Shown: one piece after another, positions 27,529 through 36,973 of the stretch
Position numbering within the stretch: position 1 is the first letter of the stretch
How the letters are laid out: the number at the start of each line of letters is the position of its first letter
Assembly: GCF_001043175.1 (NCBI RefSeq)
Contig: NZ_CP011494.1
Coordinates: forward strand, 558,001 to 622,000
Length of the DNA stretch: 64,000 bases
Direction: 5' to 3'
Source: Marinobacter psychrophilus
GTDB taxonomy: Bacteria; Pseudomonadota; Gammaproteobacteria; Pseudomonadales; Oleiphilaceae
The notes under the pieces: model-generated
Told to the model about the DNA's origin: nothing
What the model saw: only the letters and a program-made list of their open reading frames with translations
Database searches by the model: none
Position numbers and translations under genes: made by a program

Positions 27529-28011
27529 CTACCAATCTTCTGAGCGCGCAACGTCTGATGCTTTCTGCTCGACCCAATGTTCACCTGCGTCTGTCAGTTC
27601 TTTCTTCCAGAACGGCGCCGATGTTTTTAGCGCGTCCATAATAAATTCGCAGGCGGCAAAGGCGTCGCGCCGGTGGGCACTGCATACTCCTACAAACACA
27701 ATTTGTGACTTTAGGGGTAAGCGGCCTATGCGATGTATCACTCGCGCTTTGCGCACATCCCAGCGCTGGCAAGCCTGTGCGATCAAATCACCAATGACCT
27801 GTTCAGTCATGCCTGGGTAGTGTTCCAGAAACAGCCCGGTTACGCCTTGGCGATCACCGCTGTCGCGCACCAGTCCGGTGAATGTGGCGATAGCGCCCGT
27901 GCCCGCGCCGCTGTCGCGAAGTTGCGAGTACTCTTGCGCTGCATCAAAATCCGCGTTTTGGATACTGACGCTGGGTACAGTCTGTGAATAGGCAAAAGAC
28001 TTTTGCGGCAT
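27529..28011 (-). CDS. moaE: Molybdopterin synthase catalytic subunit
   Basis: 160 residues. Family motifs: GAIATFTGLVRD, LEHYPGMTE, RVIHRIGRLPL, VGVCSAHRRDAFAACEFIMD and the lysine-bearing LKTSAPFWKKE of the active site. Together with MoaD it inserts two sulfurs into precursor Z to form molybdopterin. It begins 3 nt after moaD, so the subunits are co-translated. The tail runs past the core by about 15 residues. Confidence 0.94.
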   Translation of the reverse strand: MPQKSFAYSQTVPSVSIQNADFDAAQEYSQLRDSGAGTGAIATFTGLVRDSGDRQGVTGLFLEHYPGMTEQVIGDLIAQACQRWDVRKARVIHRIGRLPLKSQIVFVGVCSAHRRDAFAACEFIMDALKTSAPFWKKELTDAGEHWVEQKASDVARSEDW

Positions 28012-28014
28012 TCA

Positions 28015-28275
28015 CTAACCTCCTGTCACGGGCGGGAAAAACGCTACTTCATCACCTGGTTTAACGGGCGATTGCGGTTTTGCCATGGCCTGGTTGATGG
28101 CAATCATCACCGGTTGGCCGGTGATTAGCTGGCCCCAGGGCCCGCCTCGGCTGGCCAGAGTTGCCAGCAAGTCTGCGGCCGTCTGGCCTGCGGGTGCCGG
28201 CATGGTTAAATGTACGGTGCCCAGTTCTTCGCGTAAGCGGGCAAAAAAACGAACGCTAAGGGTCTGCTCAGGCAT
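28015..28275 (-). CDS. moaD: Molybdopterin synthase sulfur-carrier subunit
   Basis: 86 residues with a ubiquitin-like fold and the terminal Gly-Gly (PPVTGG) that is thiocarboxylated by MoeB. RFFARLREELG at the start is typical of MoaD. It lies 2 nt after moeA and 3 nt before moaE. No moeB is in the window. Confidence 0.93.
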   Translation of the reverse strand: MPEQTLSVRFFARLREELGTVHLTMPAPAGQTAADLLATLASRGGPWGQLITGQPVMIAINQAMAKPQSPVKPGDEVAFFPPVTGG

Positions 28276-28277
28276 GG

Positions 28278-29492
28278 TCAGTTCACCAATTCAGAAAATG
28301 GAAAGTAAGTGATGATGTCGCCAGGGCCTAGGGTGCTGTGTTCCGGCACTAATGCTAAGCCGTCAGCCCAGCAGGCTGAACTGAGAACCCCAGAACTCTG
28401 GTTGGGGAACGCTTTGGCCACGGTGTTGCCCTGGTCCTGCTCCAGCCGAACGCGCGCGTATTCCCGCCGTACGGAGGCAGAACCAACGCTGAACCCGGCC
28501 GCGACTTGCTGGCCTAACGGGTGGATGTTTAGGCGCCCCTGGCGCTGGCGAATATACGGCATGCCCACCACTAAAAATGTGACCAGCACCGCCGCCGGAT
28601 TGCCAGGCAAACCCAGTACCGGGGTACCGCCGATATCACCAAATGCCAGCGGTTTACCGGGCTTGATCGCCATGCGCCACAGTGAGAGTTGGCCAGATTC
28701 GTCCAATACCTCACGCACATGGTCTTCCTCACCCACAGACACGCCGCCACTGGTAATTACCAGGTCGGCGGCCTTTGCTGCGCGCTGAAGAGCAGTTCGG
28801 GTACCCTCACGGGTGTCTGCCAAGCTCTCACACAGCACCACCTCACAGCCAGCTTGGTCCAACAGGCCCAACAACGTGTAGCGGTTGGTGTTGTAAATCT
28901 GACCGACTTCGAGCGGTGTGCCTGGATCGACCAGCTCATCGCCGGTGGTTAGTATTGCCACTTTCAGTTTTTCGAACACTTCAACCTCGGCAATGCCCAT
29001 GCTGGCCAGCAGGCCCATTTCCTGGGGGCGAATCAGGGTGCCTTGGGCCAGAGCCAAGTTGCCCGCGGCCAGGTCTTGGCCACGACGGCGGATATTCTGA
29101 TCAAGTTTTACGTCGCCGTCGATTAGCACGCCTTCGGCATCAACCTTTGTGCGCTCCTGCATCACAACGGTATTAGCACCTGATGGTATTTCGGAGCCAG
29201 TAAAAATCCGTGCGGCAGTGCCGGCAGCCAACGCCCCCGGTGCCTGGCCGGCGGGAATTCGCGCCGAAACCAAAAGCGGCTTTCCGGGTCGGAAATCCTC
29301 TGCGCGCAAAGCATAGCCGTCTACCGCGCTGTTATCGGCTGGCGGCACATCAGCGAGCACGGTGTAATCTCGAGCCAACACCCGGCCCAGAGTGCTGTGA
29401 ACCTGGGCAAGTTCAATCGCCGCTGGCGGTGCGGCAAGGGTCAGTAAATGCCGTATGGCATCTTCAACGGGGGTTAGATCGACGGCGGCCAT
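28278..29492 (-). CDS. moeA: Molybdopterin molybdenumtransferase
   Basis: 404 residues. Seen: the N-terminal [14 protein letters not shown] motif, [19 protein letters not shown], the MoCF-binding domain with [15 protein letters not shown] and [14 protein letters not shown], and [13 protein letters not shown]. MoeA inserts molybdate into adenylylated molybdopterin. AGGAAAG precedes the ATG. It is second in the moaB-moeA-moaD-moaE minus-strand unit, 83 nt after moaB. Confidence 0.94.
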   Translation of the reverse strand: MAAVDLTPVEDAIRHLLTLAAPPAAIELAQVHSTLGRVLARDYTVLADVPPADNSAVDGYALRAEDFRPGKPLLVSARIPAGQAPGALAAGTAARIFTGSEIPSGANTVVMQERTKVDAEGVLIDGDVKLDQNIRRRGQDLAAGNLALAQGTLIRPQEMGLLASMGIAEVEVFEKLKVAILTTGDELVDPGTPLEVGQIYNTNRYTLLGLLDQAGCEVVLCESLADTREGTRTALQRAAKAADLVITSGGVSVGEEDHVREVLDESGQLSLWRMAIKPGKPLAFGDIGGTPVLGLPGNPAAVLVTFLVVGMPYIRQRQGRLNIHPLGQQVAAGFSVGSASVRREYARVRLEQDQGNTVAKAFPNQSSGVLSSACWADGLALVPEHSTLGPGDIITYFPFSELVN

Positions 29493-29575
29493 GGTATCTG
29501 CTTTCCTTGTTAGGGGTTGTTAGGCGTGAAAACGAGATGACTGATGGGCTGTTAGCGCACCTTCTATAGTACTTT

Positions 29576-30148
29576 TTAGCGCACAGCGTTTTTACCGATC
29601 ACTTGGCTCAGGCGTGCTATTGCCCGATCTGGCTTGCGCCCGACCAGTGCCGAAAAGTTGCAAGGGCCGTGGCGGCTGTCTAGCTGGGTGGACAGAATGC
29701 CGTTCCAGCCTGTGCGACAGGCGCCGGTAGATCCAGGCAGACAGAATATGACTGTGTGATTGGCCAGTCCGCCAAACGCTCGGGACTGGATGGTCGAGGT
29801 GCCAATTTCTGCGGCTGATAGCCGGCGAAATTCTTCGCCGAAACCTTCTATGCTTTTGTCCAGCAAAGGCCGAAGGGCCTCTGGCGTGCTGTCGCGCTCA
29901 TGAAAGCCGGTGCCGCCGGTAATCACAACGGCATGAACCTGTGGGTCCGCTATCCAGCTACTGATCAGCGCACGCATCAAATAAACATCGTCTGGCAAGA
30001 TGCGCCGCGCAATCAGAGTGTGGCCGGCCTCGACCACGCTGTCTTCCAGAAATTGGCCGGAGCTGTCCTGGCCTTCGCCGCGGGTGTCCGACACTGTCAA
30101 TATGGCTATATTCATAGGAATCAGTTCGTGGCTTGGCTTGCTGCTCAT
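29576..30148 (-). CDS. moaB: Molybdenum cofactor biosynthesis protein MoaB
   Basis: 190 residues. The MoCF-biosynthesis fold shows [46 protein letters not shown] and [14 protein letters not shown]. MoaB-type proteins adenylylate molybdopterin in some bacteria, though in E. coli MogA does this, so the exact step is uncertain. Start ATG 30148 follows AGGAG by 6 nt and gives the MoaB-type lead [10 protein letters not shown]. It diverges from rho across a long leader region. Confidence 0.92.
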   Translation of the reverse strand: MSSKPSHELIPMNIAILTVSDTRGEGQDSSGQFLEDSVVEAGHTLIARRILPDDVYLMRALISSWIADPQVHAVVITGGTGFHERDSTPEALRPLLDKSIEGFGEEFRRLSAAEIGTSTIQSRAFGGLANHTVIFCLPGSTGACRTGWNGILSTQLDSRHGPCNFSALVGRKPDRAIARLSQVIGKNAVR

Positions 30149-30364
30149 GGGCGGCTCCTGTTTTTAGCGATAAAAAGTGTGAAAGAGTTCAGCCTTTAGT
30201 ATCCGCATCGTGGGGCGACAATGGAAGGGAATACCTCTTTGTAGGGAACCGCCCAAGACCCATAGGAAGCGCCCAAGGCAAGCCTCCGGATGTAAGCGAT
30301 GCCTGGATAAAACGGCCTGAATGCGCAATCCTTTGCGAAATTAATGGTTTTTTCGGCTATGGCC

Positions 30365-30394
30365 TTGACATTCGGAGCCGAGGTAGCAGATTAT
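30365..30394 (+). promoter_or_regulatory. Candidate sigma-70 promoter for rho
   Basis: A perfect -35 TTGACA (30365-30370) is followed after 18 nt by GATTAT (30389-30394, four of six matches to TATAAT). Transcription would start near 30401 and give a leader of about 180 nt before rho. Confidence 0.5.
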
Positions 30395-30396
30395 CA

Positions 30397-30576
30397 ATGT
30401 CGCCTTGCGAACGATTGTTCCCACTCGCTGGCTTCGGTACTCATTTTCTGGACTTTATTATCTCCCGGTTGCTCCATCTGGCCAGCATCCCATTCTTTAG
30501 ACTGTACTTATCAATCCGTTCCGGGGCACCCCTTCACCCTAACGTTCGCTTTCTTCCATTCCTGAAAATTCAATAA
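30397..30576 (+). other. Pyrimidine-rich rho leader with an overlapping 59-codon open frame
   Basis: From about 30400 the RNA-like strand is C/T-rich and poor in G, the composition of a Rho-utilisation (rut) site; Rho is known to limit its own synthesis by terminating in its leader. A 59-codon frame from ATG 30397 ends three nucleotides before the rho ATG, and rho has no clear ribosome-binding site. The frame lacks a well-placed ribosome-binding site itself, so I do not call it a gene. Confidence 0.4.
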
Positions 30577-30579
30577 ACT

Positions 30580-31842
30580 ATGAATCTTACTGAACTCAAA
30601 CAGAATTCCATGCCCGAGTTGCTCGAAATTGCGCAAGAAATGGGCCTCGATAATCTTGCACGCTCGCGCAAGCAAGACGTTATCTTCACTATACTCAAGC
30701 GCCACGCCAAAGGCGGAGAAGACATCTACGGCGATGGCGTACTGGAAATTCTGCAGGACGGTTTTGGTTTCCTCCGTTCTGCCGATGCTTCCTATCTGGC
30801 GGGTCCTGACGACATTTATGTGTCACCCAGCCAGATTCGCCGTTTTAATCTGCGTACTGGCGACACCATTTCAGGGAAAATTCGCCCGCCCAAAGACGGC
30901 GAGCGCTATTTTGCGCTGTTGAAGGTCAGCGAGATCAACTTTGACAAGCCCGATAACGCTCGTAACAAGATCTTGTTTGAGAACCTGACCCCGTTATTCC
31001 CAGACGAGCGCATGCACCTGGAAGCCGGTAACGGCAGCACGGAGGACTTGTTTTCTCGGGTATTGGATCTGGTCGCGCCTATCGGTAAGGGTCAGCGTGG
31101 TTTGATTGTGTCGCCGCCCAAGGCCGGTAAAACCTTGCTGATGCAGAGTATTGCCCAGTCGATCACCCGTAACCATCCGGAATGTCACATTATTGTGCTG
31201 CTGATCGATGAGCGCCCGGAAGAAGTAACGGAAATGCAGCGCACCGTGCGCGGCGAAGTGATTGCGTCAACCTTTGACGAGCCGCCAGCCCGCCACGTAC
31301 AAGTGGCAGAAATGGTTATCGAAAAAGCCAAACGCTTGGTCGAACACAAAAAAGACGTGGTCATCCTGTTGGATTCCATCACCCGTCTGGCCCGGGCCTA
31401 CAACACTGTGATCCCGTCCTCTGGCAAAGTACTGACCGGTGGTGTTGACGCCCACGCCCTGGAAAAGCCCAAGCGCTTTTTCGGCGCTGCGCGTAATGTT
31501 GAAGAAGGCGGCAGCCTGACCATTGTCGCCACCGCTTTGGTGAACACCGGTTCCAAAATGGACGAAGTGATTTACGAAGAATTCAAAGGCACCGGCAACA
31601 TGGAGATCCACTTGGATCGCAAGATTGCCGAAAAGCGTACCTACCCGGCTATCAACATCCGCAGCTCCGGTACCCGCCGCGAAGACCTGCTGATGAGCGA
31701 AGCCGACATCCAGAAAGTGTGGATACTGCGCAAGCTACTGCACTCTATGGACGACGACACCGCAGCCATCGAGTTTTTGTTGGATAAGCTCAAAGACACC
31801 AAGACGAACGACGAGTTCTTCCAGTCTATGAAGCGCCGCTAA
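30580..31842 (+). CDS. rho: Transcription termination factor Rho
   Basis: 420 residues, one more than E. coli Rho. The N-terminal RNA-binding domain has [14 protein letters not shown]. Walker A SPPKAGKT lies at 178-185 with the catalytic lysine at 184 as in E. coli. Walker B is [16 protein letters not shown], and the R-loop/C-terminal region [13 protein letters not shown] reads [17 protein letters not shown]. It is a hexameric RNA-DNA helicase. The start has no clear Shine-Dalgarno sequence, and the leader is long and pyrimidine-rich, fitting autoregulation. Confidence 0.97.
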   Translation: MNLTELKQNSMPELLEIAQEMGLDNLARSRKQDVIFTILKRHAKGGEDIYGDGVLEILQDGFGFLRSADASYLAGPDDIYVSPSQIRRFNLRTGDTISGKIRPPKDGERYFALLKVSEINFDKPDNARNKILFENLTPLFPDERMHLEAGNGSTEDLFSRVLDLVAPIGKGQRGLIVSPPKAGKTLLMQSIAQSITRNHPECHIIVLLIDERPEEVTEMQRTVRGEVIASTFDEPPARHVQVAEMVIEKAKRLVEHKKDVVILLDSITRLARAYNTVIPSSGKVLTGGVDAHALEKPKRFFGAARNVEEGGSLTIVATALVNTGSKMDEVIYEEFKGTGNMEIHLDRKIAEKRTYPAINIRSSGTRREDLLMSEADIQKVWILRKLLHSMDDDTAAIEFLLDKLKDTKTNDEFFQSMKRR

Positions 31843-31870
31843 GATTCCTAGCGCATTTTTGGGGTGTTGC

Positions 31871-31903
31871 GCCGTACCGGAGGAAAGTCTCCCCCGGTAC
31901 GGC
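31871..31903. other. Strong hairpin in the rho-ubiD gap
   Basis: GCCGTACCGG (31871-31880) pairs perfectly with CCGGTACGGC (31894-31903); three more pairs are possible inside the loop. No T-run follows on the plus strand, so it is not a classical terminator. It could be a transcript-end or processing structure between rho and ubiD. Confidence 0.55.
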
Positions 31904-32017
31904 TCCCAGAATGCGGTCCCTCATCCTGTTAGAGCTCAGAGTTACATTGTCTGAACGATTAACCAGAACCAATCTCCCAGAACTCACGTACATGACCGGA
32001 ACTAACCGGAGCAACGC

Positions 32018-33529
32018 ATGAAGTACAACGACCTGCGAGATTTTATTAACCAGCTGGAAAAGTTGGGCGAACTCAAACGCATTTCAGTCGAAGTAGACCC
32101 CCACCTGGAAATAACTGAAATCTGCGACCGCACACTGCGTGCTGGCGGACCGGCCTTGCTGTTTGAAAATCCTAAGGGGTATGACATGCCGGTGCTGGCC
32201 AACCTGTTTGGCACCACTAGGCGAGTTGCTTTGGGTATGGGGCAAGAGAACGTTACCGCGCTGCGCGATATTGGCAAACTACTGGCGTTTTTGAAAGAGC
32301 CCGATCCCCCCAAGGGTTTTAGAGACGCCATCGAAAAACTGCCGCTGTTCCGACAGGTTATGCGCATGAGCCCTAAAGTTTTACGCTCTGCACCCTGCCA
32401 GGATGTGGTGATCGAGAAAGACAAAGTCGACCTCTACCAGATACCCGTGCAGCACTGCTGGCCGGGGGATGCTGGCCCGCTGGTTACCTGGCCGCTGGTG
32501 ATTACCCGTGGTCCCCATAAAGAACGCCAGAATCTGGGTATTTATCGGCAGCAGGTGATCGGACGCAATCGCTTGATTATGCGCTGGCTTAGCCACCGTG
32601 GTGGTGCATTGGATTTTCGCGACTGGCAGAAAGCAAATCCCGGCCAGCCGTATCCGGTGGCTGTCGCTCTTGGTGCGGACCCCGCAACGATTCTGGGAGC
32701 AGTGACGCCGGTTCCGGACTCGCTGTCCGAATACGCCTTTGCAGGTTTGCTTCGTGGCAGCCGTACCGAGTTGGTGAAGGCCGGGTTAAGCGATCTGCAG
32801 GTGCCAGCAAGCGCTGAAATTGTGTTGGAAGGGTTTATTTATCCCGACGATATGGCGCCGGAAGGCCCGTTTGGTGACCATACCGGTTATTACAACGAGG
32901 TTGGCCGGTTCCCGGTGTTCACCGTCGAGCGTATGACCCATCGTAAAGACCCGATTTACCACAGTACCTACACCGGCCGCCCGCCCGATGAGCCGGCGAT
33001 TCTGGGTGTGGCGCTGAACGAAGTGTTCATCCCCATTCTGCAAAAGCAATTTCCCGAAATTGTTGATTTCTATCTGCCGCCAGAGGGCTGTTCATACCGC
33101 CTGGCGATCGTAACGATGAAAAAGCAATACCCGGGACACGCTAAACGGGTGATGATGGGTGTATGGTCGTTTCTGCGTCAGTTTATGTACACAAAGTTTG
33201 TTATTGTGACTGACGACGACATCAATGCCCGCAACTGGGAAGACGTTATCTGGGCCATGACCACCCGAATGGACCCGGCACGCGATACCATGATGGTGGA
33301 AAATACCCCTATCGACTATTTGGACTTTGCCTCACCGGTATCGGGTCTGGGCTCGAAAATGGGCATGGATGCGACTAATAAGTGGCCTGGTGAAACCGAC
33401 CGCGAGTGGGGTGAACCCATTGCCATGACTTCCGAGGTGAAACAGCGGGTGGACGAACTGTGGGATAGCTTGGGAATTACTTTGCCGGCGAATTCCGGGG
33501 TTAAAACCGTGTCCGGCCGCCCCGACTGA
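32018..33529 (+). CDS. ubiD: 4-hydroxy-3-polyprenylbenzoate decarboxylase
   Basis: 503 residues (E. coli UbiD 497). Family segments seen: [18 protein letters not shown] at the start, a central [30 protein letters not shown], and [15 protein letters not shown] containing the acidic residue of the prenyl-FMN site. It removes the carboxylate from the ubiquinone precursor, using prenylated FMN supplied by UbiX, which is not in this window. It follows rho as in Pseudomonas and ends 1 nt before the next start. Confidence 0.95.
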   Translation: MKYNDLRDFINQLEKLGELKRISVEVDPHLEITEICDRTLRAGGPALLFENPKGYDMPVLANLFGTTRRVALGMGQENVTALRDIGKLLAFLKEPDPPKGFRDAIEKLPLFRQVMRMSPKVLRSAPCQDVVIEKDKVDLYQIPVQHCWPGDAGPLVTWPLVITRGPHKERQNLGIYRQQVIGRNRLIMRWLSHRGGALDFRDWQKANPGQPYPVAVALGADPATILGAVTPVPDSLSEYAFAGLLRGSRTELVKAGLSDLQVPASAEIVLEGFIYPDDMAPEGPFGDHTGYYNEVGRFPVFTVERMTHRKDPIYHSTYTGRPPDEPAILGVALNEVFIPILQKQFPEIVDFYLPPEGCSYRLAIVTMKKQYPGHAKRVMMGVWSFLRQFMYTKFVIVTDDDINARNWEDVIWAMTTRMDPARDTMMVENTPIDYLDFASPVSGLGSKMGMDATNKWPGETDREWGEPIAMTSEVKQRVDELWDSLGITLPANSGVKTVSGRPD

Positions 33530-33530
33530 T

Positions 33531-34532
33531 ATGGCGGACAGTTACCGGGTTCGGTTACAGCCTTCTGGGTTGGAGTATTGGGTCAGTGCCGGTGATGATC
33601 TGCTGAGCGCCGCATCTGCTGCAGGTATTGCAGTGCCTATGGCGTGCTGCAACGGTGTGTGCGAGATCTGTGAAGCGCGCATGCTGGCCGGCACGGCTGT
33701 AAACACGAGAAATCAAAATACACTAGCTGTTGCCAGTCGCCTGATGTTGTGTCGTACTCGGGCCCTGGCTGATGTGGAACTGGAGATAACGTCTGTGATC
33801 GCTGCTGGAAAAAATCCGCCGCGGAAAGTCCTTGCTAAAGTGCTGGACGCCCGCCCACTCAATCACGATATTTTTCGGATTGAACTGCAATTACCGCGGC
33901 GCCGCGAGCTGTCGTTCCATGCTGGCCAGTATTTGGCAATTCATCTGGATAACGCCGGCCCTGCGTTTTTTTCCATTGCCAGCAGTCCGCAGCAGGCCAA
34001 TATAGAATTGAACATTCAGGCTTCGCCGGGTTGGGCGTCGGGGCAGATTATTGTAAACGCACTGCAAGTAGGCGCCGAGGTGATGGTGGAATTGCCTCAT
34101 GGTAAAGCCTGTTTGGCGGTGATACCCAAAAAGCCGCTGCTATTAATCGCAGCAGGCACCGGGTTTGCGCAAATGAAAAGCCTGATAGAGTACTTGCGCA
34201 GCACCGATTACAACCAGCCAGTGATATTGTTCTGGGGCGTGCGTCAACGACAGGACTTGTATTTACAAAGCCTGGCCGAGCAATGGGCCAAAGACTGGCC
34301 GCTATTCCGCTTTGTGCCGGTTGTGGGTGATAACGAAGACAACGAATGGTCTGGGCGCCATGGCCAACTGGCACATGCTGTGTTGAGCGCAGACATCGAT
34401 TTGAGCAATGTAGAAGTACACGCCAGTGGCTCACCCACCATGGTGTACACTCTGATGGACGCCTTAAAAGATGCCGGGTTGCCAGCGGACGTGTTTTTTT
34501 CAGATGTGTTGGAATACGCGCCGCGGCCATAG
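33531..34532 (+). CDS. 2Fe-2S ferredoxin / FAD / NAD(P)H reductase
   Basis: 333 residues. The N-terminal plant-type [2Fe-2S] domain has CCNGVCEIC with a fourth cysteine in LMLCRTRAL. A ferredoxin-reductase FAD domain (FHAGQYLAIHL, FFSIASSP) and an NAD-binding domain (LLLIAAGTGFAQMKSL) follow, the layout of CDP-6-deoxy-delta-3,4-glucoseen reductase and oxygenase reductases. It should pass electrons from NAD(P)H to a partner, which is not encoded here. It starts 1 nt after ubiD, so co-expression is very likely. Confidence 0.85.
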   Translation: MADSYRVRLQPSGLEYWVSAGDDLLSAASAAGIAVPMACCNGVCEICEARMLAGTAVNTRNQNTLAVASRLMLCRTRALADVELEITSVIAAGKNPPRKVLAKVLDARPLNHDIFRIELQLPRRRELSFHAGQYLAIHLDNAGPAFFSIASSPQQANIELNIQASPGWASGQIIVNALQVGAEVMVELPHGKACLAVIPKKPLLLIAAGTGFAQMKSLIEYLRSTDYNQPVILFWGVRQRQDLYLQSLAEQWAKDWPLFRFVPVVGDNEDNEWSGRHGQLAHAVLSADIDLSNVEVHASGSPTMVYTLMDALKDAGLPADVFFSDVLEYAPRP

Positions 34533-34558
34533 TCGCAGTGCGCACTCAGCTTCAGTCG

Positions 34559-35800
34559 TCAGGCTTTTGGCATAGGCAAGTGGGGCAGGCCGTTATCATT
34601 TTCCAGGCTCTGCATCAGCAAATTTATGCTGGCAGTGTCGTGGCCCATGTGAGCGTTCAAACGGCTCAGCTCGGCTAGGGTTTCACGCTTACGCTGCAGT
34701 TTCAGGCTGGTTTCAAAGTATTCTCGTGCCTTCCCCCACAGCTCATTGCGCAAGCTTAACCGACCCAACGCCAACATCAGTTCGGCGTTATTGGGTCGGT
34801 CCTTTAGCCATTGCTCAGCCAGTAGTAGCTGCTCGTCAGGCGCCTGGCTTTCTACTCGGCCGTAAAGATTAATCAGTTCGTCGCTCCAGTGATTGCGCAG
34901 CACTTTGCGCAGCAGTGTTTCGGCCTGCGCTTCATCTCCCAGGCCAGCCAGAAGGCTGGTGTAATTGAAGATTGTGCGTTCGTCACGGCGCATAGAACTG
35001 GGTAACTGATCCCACAGATCAGTGAGTGGATCCAGGCTGGCGTTGGGAATGTTGGCTTGCTCCTTACGGCACTTGTTGGCGGCTTGTTCCAACAGATTGT
35101 GCCAGGTCTGGCGCTCAAGATTGTCCAATTCAGCTGGAACAAGAATGTTGTACTTGCGCAATTCCGCTAGTAATTTGGAAAGCTCACGCCAGTCTTCCAA
35201 GCGCAAATAAGCGGTTTTTAGCAGTTTGAGTACAAACGGATGATGAGGCGACTGCTTGCGCAGGCGCAGCAATGTGGCCAAGGCCTGTTCCACCCGATTG
35301 CCCGCCAGCTGCAGCTGGGCCTGGGTAATGCCAACGGCCATATCAGACCCCGGCGTGCTCTCAAACGCTTTGCGCAGCAGTTTGTCTACGGCTTCATTGT
35401 CACCGCATTCAAACGAGGCCTGTGCCGCTGCCAGATAATTGATCAGCGGCGTATCAGCATCGCTTGCCGATGAGGCTAGCATCTTTTTTGCTCGCGGCCA
35501 GTTGCCTTCGGCTAGCGCTAAAAGCCCTTGAGTGGTGCGGCGGCGCGCACGCCGCTCTTTGCCACGGGCTATCCAACCCGACATCACGCTGGTGCCGTTG
35601 CGTAAACGCCGCACCAAGCCAATCAGCATAACTGTCAGTACCACTATTACCACCAGCAGTGCCAGACCGACCCAAAAGTTGGTTTCGACCAGATAATTGC
35701 CAAAGCTGACTCTAATGTAGCCCAAATCATATTGCAGGCCGAACGCCAGCCCGGTTCCCAGCAGCAGTGCCAGCACAATAATGGCCAGAAAACCTATCAT
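34559..35800 (-). CDS. hemY: HemY, haem-biosynthesis-associated TPR membrane protein
   Basis: 413 residues. Two N-terminal membrane helices (about 2-22 and 41-64) and a TPR-like helical cytoplasmic/periplasmic domain, the layout of gammaproteobacterial HemY. This HemY is not the Gram-positive protoporphyrinogen oxidase of the same name. It is the last gene of hemC-hemD-hemX-hemY, and its start overlaps the hemX stop by 4 nt. A scaffolding role in porphyrin synthesis is proposed for the family. Confidence 0.9.
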   Translation of the reverse strand: MIGFLAIIVLALLLGTGLAFGLQYDLGYIRVSFGNYLVETNFWVGLALLVVIVVLTVMLIGLVRRLRNGTSVMSGWIARGKERRARRRTTQGLLALAEGNWPRAKKMLASSASDADTPLINYLAAAQASFECGDNEAVDKLLRKAFESTPGSDMAVGITQAQLQLAGNRVEQALATLLRLRKQSPHHPFVLKLLKTAYLRLEDWRELSKLLAELRKYNILVPAELDNLERQTWHNLLEQAANKCRKEQANIPNASLDPLTDLWDQLPSSMRRDERTIFNYTSLLAGLGDEAQAETLLRKVLRNHWSDELINLYGRVESQAPDEQLLLAEQWLKDRPNNAELMLALGRLSLRNELWGKAREYFETSLKLQRKRETLAELSRLNAHMGHDTASINLLMQSLENDNGLPHLPMPKA

Positions 35801-36960
35801 GTGTTGCCTCCGTCGCCGGCGGCCCCATTGACTGGCGCATCGCCATTTTGGTCATCGCTGTTTGCAGGGGCATCCTGATCGCCGTTATTGTTAACGCCGC
35901 GGCCGGAAACACGTTGTTTTAGCAGTCCCAAAGAGCGGCTGATATCGGGTAGTTCAGGGTCTACATTATGGCTGGCGAGCTCGCCCAAAGTGTCTGCCAT
36001 AGCGCCAACACGGGCGTTATCGGCGTTGTACCACTCCTGCACAGTGGTGCGGGCTTTTTCCAGGGATTTCTGGTATAACGCTTGGTTGCCGCGCAGCACC
36101 GCCAGTTCGGCTTCTTCCAGCATCAGCTGCAGATTCAGACGAGCGTAGGCGGATTGATCCGGCGACAATAACGGTTTTACCTGTTCGTCGAGCCGTCTTA
36201 CAACAACAACCTGTTTGAGCGTGCGCGTAAATGACTGCCAGGCGCGAACCGCCATGCTGGGCTCGCCCGCGTCGACGTCGGGGGCATCGGCCGAAAGGAT
36301 GAAGCCAGGTGCGTTTTCATGAATCAACGCCTGGTTGGTAAGCTGATGAATACTGTCTATAACAGCTTCCAATTGTAGGTACAGGCCGGTTCTATCCACC
36401 GCGACGATGCTCTTTAATGCCAGCATTTCCCGAGCTAATTGTTGGCGCACCGGATACACGCCGATATCATCCGACTCGGCCAATACGTCATCTGCAGCCT
36501 GCAGCGCAGAAGCCGCCCCTTTTATGTCTTTCTCGATCAGCAAGCGTTGGTTGGCTACCCGCAACAGATACTCGGCTTCGGCCAACAACCAGTCAGTGCG
36601 GGTTCGATTGCCGGCTTCCAGCAGGGTGGTGGCGTTGTGGTCTATCTGCCGCTGCTGGGTGGCAATCAGTTCTCGCTGTGCCGCCATCGCGTCGGTCAGC
36701 GACTGTAGGCGCTGAGCCTGCTGACTGCCACGTTCACCGTAGCGTGAATCAAGCTGGGCGGTTTCTTGTTGCAGGTCTTTAAGGACTCGCTGACTGGCCT
36801 GATTGTTATTCCACTGCTGCCAGTTCCAAAGCACCAGTAACAGCACCAGAACCAAAGCTATCATGCTGATCAGCCACAGAGGCCAGGTGTGCGGGCGCTC
36901 CGGCTGCTGTTGCTGGGCTATGGGGGCAGGGAGTTGTTTCTGTGTGTTGGTCACGGGCAT
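35797..36960 (-). CDS. hemX: HemX, uroporphyrinogen-III C-methyltransferase-like membrane protein
   Basis: 387 residues. One N-terminal membrane helix (about 27-48) follows a Gln/Pro-rich cytoplasmic start, then a long coiled coil (about 50-110) and a helical HemX domain. The last 45 residues are Asn/Asp/Gly-rich and disordered. Although often labelled a methyltransferase, HemX lacks the SAM-binding fold and probably has a structural role. It lies 13 nt after hemD and overlaps hemY by 4 nt. Confidence 0.9.
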   Translation of the reverse strand: MPVTNTQKQLPAPIAQQQQPERPHTWPLWLISMIALVLVLLLVLWNWQQWNNNQASQRVLKDLQQETAQLDSRYGERGSQQAQRLQSLTDAMAAQRELIATQQRQIDHNATTLLEAGNRTRTDWLLAEAEYLLRVANQRLLIEKDIKGAASALQAADDVLAESDDIGVYPVRQQLAREMLALKSIVAVDRTGLYLQLEAVIDSIHQLTNQALIHENAPGFILSADAPDVDAGEPSMAVRAWQSFTRTLKQVVVVRRLDEQVKPLLSPDQSAYARLNLQLMLEEAELAVLRGNQALYQKSLEKARTTVQEWYNADNARVGAMADTLGELASHNVDPELPDISRSLGLLKQRVSGRGVNNNGDQDAPANSDDQNGDAPVNGAAGDGGNT

Positions 36961-36973
36961 CCTTACTTCGCTT

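Larger units (their letters stand above)
30149..30579. other. Gene-free region between moaB and rho (431 bp)
   Basis: I see no conserved protein-coding gene. It contains a candidate rho promoter and a pyrimidine-rich leader, described separately. The moaB promoter should also lie here, near the left end, but I could not place it. Confidence 0.6.

Noticed and set aside
30133..30576. Long open frame (147 codons) across the moaB-rho gap
   Set aside because: It begins inside moaB on the opposite strand, contains no recognisable domain and spans the predicted rho promoter. Only its last 59 codons are discussed, as part of the leader.
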